Assembly: GCA_041191165.1 (NCBI GenBank)
Contig: JBEEPJ010000080.1
Span: forward strand, 1 to 8,396
DNA from: CAMCYM01 sp041191165
GTDB taxonomy: Bacteria > Bacteroidota > Bacteroidia > Flavobacteriales_D > Sanyastnellaceae
DNA length: 8,396 nucleotides
Reading direction: 5' to 3'
The notes under the pieces: generated by a model
Databases searched by the model: none
What the model was told of the DNA's origin: nothing
What the model saw: the letters and a program-made list of their open reading frames with translations, nothing else
Shown: positions 1 to 6,186 of the stretch, piece by piece
Layout of the letters: each line of letters starts with the position of its first letter
Position numbering within the stretch: position 1 is the first letter of the stretch
Position numbers and translations under genes: made by a program

Positions 1-2270
1 ACCTGATGCTTCCACACCCAGGGAGACCCTTGTCGTTCACCATGGGGCAGGGAGCCGACCAGTTCTTGCCGCTCCCAACTCGCTTCCCGCTGGAACCAGA
101 GCTCCCCGTGCTTTCCAACCCCACCCCAGGATCCGAAGGCATGAAAGAGCCCCAACTCCCCCCCCTCTCCCCTCCACCGAGAGTCCATCGATTGCGGCCC
201 GCGGATGCATCCCCCCTCCTTGAGCCAGCCGGGCACCACCTCGAAACTGATGTTGAACATCCCGTGCAAGGAGGCCAAGCCTACGTCCTCTGCGAAAATG
301 TCCTGTCGATTCCCGGTCCACTTGAACCGAAAGGAAAGCACAATCTCATCCGTGTACTCGCCCATCCCCGTGTAGGCCAGCCCGTGCTCTCCATCTGTGG
401 CGAGACCTTTTCCAGTAAAGCCTTCCGTCAAACCCGCACCTGACATCAAAACCCATTCGTAATCATAGGATTCTGCTTGCAGCGGTTGCAGCCCATCGAA
501 AGCGAAACGCACTTCTGACGGGATTCCCGCATTGTACACGACCGGACGGTCGCCCTGCGCAATCCACTGTGGAACTGCGTCCGCCGGCATCACATCGCGG
601 GTGATGCGGATATCGTCCATGACGACCGGAGAAATCCCTTCCCACACCGTGCCCAACATCGCCCCGACCGTGAGTGTACGGTGCTGATAACGAACAGGAT
701 GTGACTGTCCTTGATAAGCAAGCTCGCCGTTCACCCAAACTTCGGTAGAGAGGTCCTTGCGGCGAACATAGGTGACCTGATACCATTCGCCAGGCTCGAT
801 GTAGGCCAAACACGGCCACTCCTCTTCCTTCCGGAATTCCAGATAATCCACGGAGAGACATGGCTTCCACTTCGGGTCGGCAGGGTCCGGGCGAACCTCA
901 GGGTTGCGGGTGGTCGCAGGGGGGTTCGCAACGGACGACAACGGCGTGCGCTCCAAGACCCCGTCTTCCACAGCGACCAGCAATTGCGCGTCGTGTACCC
1001 CCCATTCTGCAGGGCCGCGGCTGCATTCTGGCGGCAGGCCACTCGTCCACACGGCAGGCATGTCGAGGGGGAAGGGGACGGACTTCAGCTGGCCGTTACG
1101 AACGACGGGGACGTCCCAGATTTGGACTACAGGGCGGTTCACCCCCAACGGCAATCGATCCACCACCTTCCCCAGCCAGGGCTGAACGAAGAACTGGGCG
1201 TGTTCCAATTCCCCCACCACATCCATATCCCCATCCCCCTCCCAATCCGCCACCTGAATGTTGCGAATCTGGGGCCATTCGGTCAAACTCCACGAATCCA
1301 CCACCTCATCCTCCTCCAGCCGATACAGGACGAGACTGTGCATCATCTGACGAAACAAGAAGACGCAGTTTTCCAGTTGGGGGGTATCCAATGACCAAAA
1401 CTGCTTGGAGCCGGATAACTGGGGAATCTCCTTCCCCACCCAACCCTCTTTTTCCTTCCATTGAAACAGCGAAACGGCCCCGGAAACACCGTCCATCTGC
1501 AGCACGCCAGGCGGACGGATTCCCCGGTGAAACAACTCCCAACTCACCGTGCCGGTGGTGCCCGGGAGCCACCTCACCTCGCCCCATTCCTCCAGTCCTG
1601 CCCAAACCACCCCCAGCGCGTGCGTGACCGGATGCTCGAGCATCACATCCCCCAGCCCGTCTCCGTTCCAATCGTCCACCCGAATTCGCGCCCCCGGCAA
1701 CACCGAGCCTTTCAATCGCTTGCGCACCCCGTCCATGTCCAGGGTGATGACCCCATTGTCATCGGGACCGATGACCACCCCATATGGTGAGCCCTGGACC
1801 CGCCACGCCCCTTGCGCATCCCACTCCTCCACATTTTTCCAACGTCGATCTTGAATCTCCCCCACCCGGACCCAACCCGGGTTTCGTTCCAATACAAAAA
1901 CGCGCACCGTGGGAACGAGGCCGTCTCCCTGGCGCTCGAACGGAGAGTGCGGGTGGCCGATGCCCCCGCCCGCCAACACAAAACCCGTGGGGTCGCCCTT
2001 CGCAGGGAGCAGCAATGCCGTGGGCCCGAAGGCGCCCGAACCCAATCCCCATGCCACCTGCAGGCCGCGGTTGTCCAGCAACACTTGATCGACCTTCCCG
2101 TCCGCGTCCAGATCCACAAACTGCAATTGCGTCCAATCCCGAAGTGTGGGACCCGCGTGTTCGGTTGCATCCGCAAACCAAAACGACATCGGGACGTGCA
2201 CTTGGGCCCTGAGGACACCCAAGCTACCCCAGCCGCAGAAACATGCGATCACCAGCCCGCGAATGCCCAT
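1..2270 (-). CDS. Large secreted VCBS/FG-GAP-like and LamG-like protein, 3' end outside the window
   Basis: One frame stays open from ATG 2270 to the left edge: 756 codons with no stop, so the protein is partial. Residues 1-23 look like a signal peptide (hydrophobic stretch, probable cleavage after LRA or RAQ). Three aspartate-rich motifs typical of VCBS/FG-GAP repeats occur: FVDLDADGKVDQVLL (51-65), VDDWNGDGLGDVML (198-211) and VADWEGDGDMDVVG (340-353). Residues about 490-565 look like the second half of a LamG/concanavalin-like jelly roll (EWYQVTYV, VWVNGELAY, then MDDIRITRDVM). A second LamG-like segment starts near 619 (TGKGLATDGEHGLAYTG). VCBS/FG-GAP repeats usually form calcium-binding propeller blades and LamG domains usually bind glycans or proteins, so an exported surface or adhesive role is inferred. 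A T9SS tail may lie beyond the edge. It is divergent from the deiminase gene across 152 bp. No promoter or strong Shine-Dalgarno was recognised for it. Confidence 0.85.
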   Translation of the reverse strand, partial: MGIRGLVIACFCGWGSLGVLRAQVHVPMSFWFADATEHAGPTLRDWTQLQFVDLDADGKVDQVLLDNRGLQVAWGLGSGAFGPTALLLPAKGDPTGFVLAGGGIGHPHSPFERQGDGLVPTVRVFVLERNPGWVRVGEIQDRRWKNVEEWDAQGAWRVQGSPYGVVIGPDDNGVITLDMDGVRKRLKGSVLPGARIRVDDWNGDGLGDVMLEHPVTHALGVVWAGLEEWGEVRWLPGTTGTVSWELFHRGIRPPGVLQMDGVSGAVSLFQWKEKEGWVGKEIPQLSGSKQFWSLDTPQLENCVFLFRQMMHSLVLYRLEEDEVVDSWSLTEWPQIRNIQVADWEGDGDMDVVGELEHAQFFVQPWLGKVVDRLPLGVNRPVVQIWDVPVVRNGQLKSVPFPLDMPAVWTSGLPPECSRGPAEWGVHDAQLLVAVEDGVLERTPLSSVANPPATTRNPEVRPDPADPKWKPCLSVDYLEFRKEEEWPCLAYIEPGEWYQVTYVRRKDLSTEVWVNGELAYQGQSHPVRYQHRTLTVGAMLGTVWEGISPVVMDDIRITRDVMPADAVPQWIAQGDRPVVYNAGIPSEVRFAFDGLQPLQAESYDYEWVLMSGAGLTEGFTGKGLATDGEHGLAYTGMGEYTDEIVLSFRFKWTGNRQDIFAEDVGLASLHGMFNISFEVVPGWLKEGGCIRGPQSMDSRWRGEGGELGLFHAFGSWGGVGKHGELWFQREASWERQELVGSLPHGERQGSPWVWKHQ

Positions 2271-2409
2271 GTTTTTCAGCGTTGTACGCCTTTGTGAATG
2301 AAGTCGCGAATTTGAGCCCAAACCGCCAACCCACCATCCTTTCCCTGTGCCATCTTCCGTGTGCATTTGAACCTCGACGATTGGTTTGCGCGACAGCCAA
2401 GGCCTGGAG

Positions 2410-2418
2410 TACCTTTTG
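2410..2418 (+). promoter_or_regulatory. Possible Bacteroidota -7 box of the deiminase gene
   Basis: TACCTTTTG resembles the -7 consensus TAnnTTTG but carries one extra T. It ends 4 bp before the ATG at 2423. A TTTG at 2385-2388 lies 21 bp upstream and could be the -33 element. If used, transcription would start at or very near the start codon and give an almost leaderless mRNA. The extra base keeps confidence low. Confidence 0.3.
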
Positions 2419-2422
2419 CCAC

Positions 2423-4276
2423 ATGAAAAACGGAAACCATCCGGGGTTATTGTCACTGAGCGGGTTCAAAATTGCATGGATCGCGATGCTCGCGGTGCCC
2501 ACCTCGGGCTTCTCCCAGCACACAGGTTGGCCCCATGCCATCACCCCTGAGGAACGCAACTATGTCGAGCGCATGGGGTTTGCGCCCATCGTACCCCGGG
2601 GAGTGGAGACGCCTCCGCCTTTCGACCAACTTCGCACGGCTGCCGAATGGGAGGAAATCGAAGCTTTGACCATTTCCTGGACGGGATATCCCTGCATTCA
2701 AAAACAGATCGTCGCTGCCGCCCAAGCAGAATGTCAGGTCATCATCTTTGCTGAAAATCCCGCCCAGGTCACCACCTACCTCACGGGTTCAAGCTGCGGC
2801 GGTCCGGTGCCGATGGATCAGGTGAGTGTGGTGGCAGCGGAGTACAACTCGGTTTGGATCCGGGATTACGGTGCGACGACGGTCTATGGCAACTGGAACG
2901 ATGACCGGGTATTGGTCGACTGGCTCTACAACCGACCCCGGCCGCTCGACGATGCCATTCCCGACCTGCTCGGAGAACAGCTCAACATTCCCGTCTACAG
3001 TGCGACCGCAGCCCCCTTCGATTTGATGAACACCGGGGGCAACTGGATGTCGGATGGATTCGGCACCGCCTTCGCCTCAGAACTCATCGTGGAGGAGAAC
3101 AGCGGGGGATCGACTTGGTGGACGGACTACCCCGACCACACGGAGGCGGGCATCGACCAGCTGGTAACCGACTTTCATGGCGTTGAACAGTATATCAAAA
3201 TGCCCGTCCTCCCCTATGACGGCATCCACCACATCGACATGCACATGAAGTTGCTGGACGAGCATCGCCTGTTGGTGGCCGAGTATCCCGCAGGCATCTC
3301 CGATGGACCGCAAATCAACGCCAACCTCGAGTACGTCCTCTCCAACTACACCACCCGTTGGGGCACCCCTTTTGAAGTCATTCGCATCCCCAGCCCCCCG
3401 GAACAGGGCGCGGGCGGTGGTTATCCGAGTCAGGGCGGATGGTATTTGACCTACACAAACAGCGTATTCATCAACAACACCGTCCTGGTTCCCACCTATT
3501 ACACCCAGTATGACACCACCGCCCTGCGCATCTATGCCGAGGCGCTGCCGGGCTATAACATTGTGGGCATCGACTGCGACAACAACAGCGAACCCATCAT
3601 CGCCGCCAGCGGGGCCATTCACTGCATCACCCACAGTGTCGGAGTGGAAGATCCTCTGATCATCAGCCATTTGCCCCTTCAAGATACCGAGCAGACCTCC
3701 GGGGAGTATGGCGTCAACGCTACGATTTCCCACCGCAGCGGCATCGCAGAGGCCCTGCTGTATTGGGCCTTGGATGAGGATGGGGCGCCGGGCAGTTGGA
3801 ATGTCACACCCCTGACGTTGGGGTTCAATCCGGATGGAGACTACTTCGGGGCCATTCCAGCCCAGCCCGTGGGTTCCCGGATCCACTATTACATCCAAGC
3901 GACATCCATCGACGGCAAATTGGGAACCCGGCCTATGCCGGCCCCGGAGGGATACTGGAGTTTTGATGTCCTGGGGCCGGCGAACAGCATCGCGGACCCC
4001 AACGCCGCCGCAGCCCGCAACCCGTTGCAGGCCGTGTTTCCCAACCCCGCCTCGGCCATCACCTGCGTCCCGCTGGATCTCCCACGAGCGGACCATGCCC
4101 AGGTGGGGATTTATGACGCGCAAGGGCGTTGCTGGCGCGTGTTGCACGACGGACCGCTCCCTGCCGGACCCACCAAGCTCTTCTTCCCGGCAAACGAACT
4201 CCCCGGCGGGATGTACGTCATCCGCTACCGGGGAGCCAGTGGGGGGGAACATCATGTCCGGGTCGTGGTTCGCTGA
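2423..4276 (+). CDS. Secreted Porphyromonas-type peptidylarginine deiminase with T9SS sorting domain
   Basis: The 617-residue protein should hydrolyse the guanidino group of peptidyl arginine to citrulline plus ammonia outside the cell. The ATG at 2423 was chosen because a signal peptide follows directly (hydrophobic core about 17-29, cleavage near FSQ at 30-32); starting earlier in frame would remove that fit and overlap the divergent gene. The catalytic domain spans about 36-410 and contains the PAD_porph/agmatine deiminase signatures: WIRDYG (Asp148), GGNWMSDGFGT (205-215), HIDMHM (His270, Asp272), YTNS (Asn346) and GAIHCITH (Cys401, nucleophile). YNRPRP (169-174) places Arg171 and Arg173 where the P. 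gingivalis enzyme has the arginine pair that holds the substrate C-terminal carboxylate. An Ig-like domain follows (about 411-516), then a type A T9SS sorting domain (about 537-617: FPNP, GIYDAQGR, LPGGMYVIRY, basic end). The P. gingivalis homologue has a similar layout and is also T9SS cargo. Agmatine deiminase is less likely given the export and the tail. Confidence 0.9.
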   Translation: MKNGNHPGLLSLSGFKIAWIAMLAVPTSGFSQHTGWPHAITPEERNYVERMGFAPIVPRGVETPPPFDQLRTAAEWEEIEALTISWTGYPCIQKQIVAAAQAECQVIIFAENPAQVTTYLTGSSCGGPVPMDQVSVVAAEYNSVWIRDYGATTVYGNWNDDRVLVDWLYNRPRPLDDAIPDLLGEQLNIPVYSATAAPFDLMNTGGNWMSDGFGTAFASELIVEENSGGSTWWTDYPDHTEAGIDQLVTDFHGVEQYIKMPVLPYDGIHHIDMHMKLLDEHRLLVAEYPAGISDGPQINANLEYVLSNYTTRWGTPFEVIRIPSPPEQGAGGGYPSQGGWYLTYTNSVFINNTVLVPTYYTQYDTTALRIYAEALPGYNIVGIDCDNNSEPIIAASGAIHCITHSVGVEDPLIISHLPLQDTEQTSGEYGVNATISHRSGIAEALLYWALDEDGAPGSWNVTPLTLGFNPDGDYFGAIPAQPVGSRIHYYIQATSIDGKLGTRPMPAPEGYWSFDVLGPANSIADPNAAAARNPLQAVFPNPASAITCVPLDLPRADHAQVGIYDAQGRCWRVLHDGPLPAGPTKLFFPANELPGGMYVIRYRGASGGEHHVRVVVR

Positions 4277-4282
4277 CCCGGA
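4257..4282. terminator. GC-rich hairpin between convergent genes, possible bidirectional terminator
   Basis: TCCGGGTC (4257-4264) and GACCCGGA (4275-4282) form a perfect 8-bp inverted repeat with a 10-nt loop. The right arm begins in the TGA stop of the deiminase gene, and the stop of the convergent Bax inhibitor-1 family gene is only 12 bp further on. Position and symmetry suit a terminator or 3'-end stabiliser serving both transcripts. No T tract follows on either strand, so it is not a classical intrinsic terminator. Confidence 0.35.
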
Positions 4283-4294
4283 ATCGCGCAACGG

Positions 4295-5044
4295 TTACTC
4301 CCTTCTGCCCAGCAAACGCAGCAGGTGGAGGAAGAGGTTGATGAAGTCCAAATACAAACTCGTCGCGCCGAGGATGGCCAGCTTGGAAGCTTCCGCCGAC
4401 CCGTATTCCACGCCGGAACCGATGCGCTTGAGTTTCTGGGTGTCGTAGGCGATGAGTCCCGTAAAAATCAACACGCCCACCGCGCTGATGACGAACTCCA
4501 TCATGGTGGATTCCATGAAAATGTTCACGACGCTCGCGATGATCAAGCCCACGAGGGCCATCATCAACAAACTGCCAAAGCGCGTCAAGTCGGTCTGGGT
4601 GGTGTAACCCACCACCGCCATTACCGCGAAGGTCAGCGAGGTGATCAGGAACACCGATGCGATGCTTCCCTGGGTGTAGATCAGGAAGATGTAACTCAAT
4701 GACATGCCCATCACCGCGCTGAAGGCCAGAAAGAGCAGCCAAAGCGCCTCTTTCGAGAGGCGGTTCAATCCGAAGTTCATGACCAAAATGAAGGCCAGCG
4801 GGGAAAGGGTGATGACCCATCCCAGCAAGTTCATCGAACCGGTCTCCAGATTAAACATCATCTCAATCGCCCCAGATGTGGCGAAATAGTAGGCCGTGGC
4901 ACCCGTGATCAACAAGCCCAACACCATCCAACTGAATACGTTGGCGATGAACTTGTTCACCTGAACCTGAGCCGAAAGCGGCGAGGAGACCCGAGGCGGA
5001 GCCTGGGCATCATCAAAAATCCGAGGGGGATCGTAAGAACTCAT
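4295..5044 (-). CDS. Bax inhibitor-1/YccA family multi-pass membrane protein
   Basis: The protein has 249 residues, usual for bacterial members of this family. A short hydrophilic N-terminus (1-33) is followed by about seven hydrophobic segments (near 34-55, 72-91, 100-123, 128-146, 156-176, 183-200 and 224-245), which predicts an inner-membrane protein. Family signatures include GYTTQTDLTRFGSLL (146-160), TGLIAYDTQKLKR (195-207) and ATSLYLDFINLFLHLLRLLG (227-246). Asp201 and Asp233 correspond to the aspartate pair that acts as a pH-sensitive latch in the Bacillus YetJ calcium-leak channel, so a pH-dependent cation leak is possible but not shown. It is transcribed in the same direction as the pterin genes, 76 bp after the GTP cyclohydrolase gene, and has its own promoter-like box, so it is probably not strictly part of their operon. 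Start ATG 5044 is clear. The physiological role of this family in Bacteroidota is not settled. Confidence 0.93.
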   Translation of the reverse strand: MSSYDPPRIFDDAQAPPRVSSPLSAQVQVNKFIANVFSWMVLGLLITGATAYYFATSGAIEMMFNLETGSMNLLGWVITLSPLAFILVMNFGLNRLSKEALWLLFLAFSAVMGMSLSYIFLIYTQGSIASVFLITSLTFAVMAVVGYTTQTDLTRFGSLLMMALVGLIIASVVNIFMESTMMEFVISAVGVLIFTGLIAYDTQKLKRIGSGVEYGSAEASKLAILGATSLYLDFINLFLHLLRLLGRRE

Positions 5045-5066
5045 TGCGTCTGGTATTTTCTGGAGC

Positions 5067-5074
5067 CAAATCTA
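5067..5074 (-). promoter_or_regulatory. -7 promoter box of the Bax inhibitor-1 family gene
   Basis: Read on the minus strand this is TAGATTTG, an exact match to TAnnTTTG. It ends 22 bp before the ATG at 5044. A TTTG lies upstream at a spacing of 25 bp, slightly longer than the usual 17-23, so the -33 element is uncertain. The box suggests the gene can be transcribed independently of the upstream pterin genes. Confidence 0.45.
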
Positions 5075-5120
5075 ATAGAATCCGCCAGCGAGCGGTAGCC
5101 AAAGTTCCCCAATCCGCGGC

Positions 5121-5723
5121 TCAGCGCCGGGCGCCGAGCGCGAGGTCCAGGAATTCCTTGCGCGTCTTGGGGTCATCGAGGAAGGCCCCGGTGAACGCGC
5201 TGGTGGTGGTGATGGCGTTTTGTTTCTCGATGCCCCGCATTTGCATGCACAAGTGCTGGGCTTCGATGACGACCGCCACGCCGCGGGCACCGAGGGTGTC
5301 CTGAACGCAGTCGCGGATTTGTTCCGTCAGGCGCTCCTGGACCTGGAGTCGCCGGCTGAAGGCATCCACCACCCGGGGGATCTTGCTCAGTCCCACGATT
5401 TTCCCGTCGGGGATGTAGGCGATGTGGGCCTTGCCGAAGAAGGGGAGCAGGTGGTGCTCGCACAGGGAGTACACCTCGATGTCGCGCACCAGCACCATCT
5501 CGTCACTCGGCTCCGCGAAAACGGCCGAGCGGAGGATGTCCGCGGGGTTGAGGGCCAGCCCTGAAGTCAGCACGGCAAGGGCCTTGGCCGCCCGCTCCGG
5601 GGTCTTGGCGAGGCCTTCGCGGTCGGGGTTTTCGCCGATTTGGTCTAGCAAAGCGCGGTAATGCTCCGCCATTCGCGCGACGGCCGCTTCATCCCAGACA
5701 TCCTTCCGTTCGTACAATGCCAT
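5121..5723 (-). CDS. folE: GTP cyclohydrolase I
   Basis: This 200-residue enzyme converts GTP to 7,8-dihydroneopterin triphosphate plus formate, the entry step to folate, tetrahydropterin and 7-deazaguanine (queuosine) synthesis. It acts in the cytoplasm, normally as a homodecamer. Sequence evidence is strong: ENPDREGLAKTPERAAKA (31-48) at the N-terminal helices, SLCEHHLLPFFGKAHIAYIP (86-105), GLSKIPRVVDAFSRRLQVQE (111-130) and GVAVVIEAQHLCMQMRG (148-164). Cys88 and Cys159 match the zinc ligands of the E. coli enzyme (Cys110, Cys181), with His91 or His157 as the further expected ligand; the second histidine of EHH is conserved. Length and domain are complete. The start ATG 5723 lies 9 bp after the stop of the pterin synthase gene, so the two are almost certainly co-transcribed and translationally close. 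No separate promoter was seen in the gap. Confidence 0.97.
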   Translation of the reverse strand: MALYERKDVWDEAAVARMAEHYRALLDQIGENPDREGLAKTPERAAKALAVLTSGLALNPADILRSAVFAEPSDEMVLVRDIEVYSLCEHHLLPFFGKAHIAYIPDGKIVGLSKIPRVVDAFSRRLQVQERLTEQIRDCVQDTLGARGVAVVIEAQHLCMQMRGIEKQNAITTTSAFTGAFLDDPKTRKEFLDLALGARR

Positions 5724-5732
5724 GGCCTGCGA

Positions 5733-6155
5733 TTATTCCCCGCCGTAATAGTCGGCGTAGTTGTTCTCGGTCTCGTACAACCGGATGTGCGACAGGGTGC
5801 AGCCGAGCGCCTCGATGGGCGGTTGCAACTGCTCCCAGATGGCGATGATCAGGTTCTCCGTGGAGGGCTGGATGCCCTTCATCCAAGGCACATCCAGGTT
5901 GAGGTTCTTGTGGTCCACGGGTTCCTCGATGTATTCCTCGATGATCCGCTTCAGGTCCTTGAGGTTGATGCAGTAGCCCGTCTCCGGCCGGGGCGCGCCT
6001 TTCACGGTGACGTGAAGTTCGAAGTTATGCCCATGCCAATTGGGGTTTGCGCACTTGCCGAAGATCTCCAGGTTTTGCTCCTCCGTCCATGCCTCGTTCC
6101 ATAGCTTGTGGGCCGCGTTAAAGCGCGCCCGCCGCGTCACGTACACCTGTTTCAT
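5733..6155 (-). CDS. 6-pyruvoyl-tetrahydropterin synthase / 6-carboxy-tetrahydropterin synthase family
   Basis: The 140-residue protein acts on dihydroneopterin triphosphate, the product of the adjacent GTP cyclohydrolase. Zinc ligands are His16 (FNAAH), His41 and His43 (HGH); the catalytic set is Cys35, Asp81 and His82 (PVDHKNL), and Glu128 in YETENN would bind the pterin. All line up with the rat synthase at a nearly constant offset (Cys42, Asp88, His89). The motif Cys35-x5-His41-x-His43 has the animal spacing (FGKCANPNWHGHNF), whereas E. coli QueD has Cys-x3-His-x-His. Automatic annotation would probably say QueD; the spacing makes 6-pyruvoyl-tetrahydropterin synthase at least as likely, so no symbol is given. 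ATG 6155 was preferred to an in-frame TTG at 6170 because a -7 box overlaps the extra codons. It is the first gene of a probable two-gene operon. Confidence 0.92.
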   Translation of the reverse strand: MKQVYVTRRARFNAAHKLWNEAWTEEQNLEIFGKCANPNWHGHNFELHVTVKGAPRPETGYCINLKDLKRIIEEYIEEPVDHKNLNLDVPWMKGIQPSTENLIIAIWEQLQPPIEALGCTLSHIRLYETENNYADYYGGE

Positions 6156-6159
6156 GGCG

Positions 6160-6167
6160 CAAAGATA
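6160..6167 (-). promoter_or_regulatory. -7 promoter box of the pterin synthase-folE operon
   Basis: Minus-strand TATCTTTG is an exact TAnnTTTG match, ending 4 bp before ATG 6155. Transcription would start at or next to the start codon. No clear TTTG element is visible at the -33 distance, which would fall near the start of the divergent heptose epimerase gene. Confidence 0.5.
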
Positions 6168-6174
6168 CAACCCT

Positions 6175-6182
6175 TAACTTCG
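6175..6182 (+). promoter_or_regulatory. Possible -7 promoter box of the heptose epimerase gene
   Basis: TAACTTCG matches TAnnTTTG with one mismatch and ends 4 bp before ATG 6187, the same spacing as the box of the divergent operon, from which it is separated by only 7 bp. A weak -33 candidate (TTTC) lies about 21 bp upstream, inside the divergent gene's first codons. Confidence 0.35.
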
Positions 6183-6186
6183 CCGC

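Noticed and set aside
158..216. Possible frameshift at the C8 (158-165) and C6 (211-216) runs in the left-edge gene
   Set aside because: On recounting the bases, the original frame stays open through both runs and continues with sensible LamG-like sequence (GELGLFHAFGSWGG) to the edge, so no frameshift is needed.
711..1627. Plus-strand open frames of 227 and 255 codons (711-1394, 860-1627), and a similar one at 1812-2297
   Set aside because: They overlap the continuous minus-strand secreted protein and have proline/arginine/histidine-rich, low-complexity translations without family motifs: antisense shadows in GC-rich DNA.
2243..2422. N-terminal extension of the deiminase by 60 codons
   Set aside because: The extension overlaps the divergent gene, carries no signal peptide and would bury the one that follows ATG 2423.
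3077..4291. 404-codon minus-strand open frame opposite the deiminase
   Set aside because: It mirrors a gene with full catalytic motifs, and its own translation has no recognisable domain; long antisense frames are expected at this GC content.
6156..6170. TTG start five codons upstream for the pterin synthase
   Set aside because: The extra codons coincide with a perfect -7 box, and the family normally begins close to the ATG at 6155.
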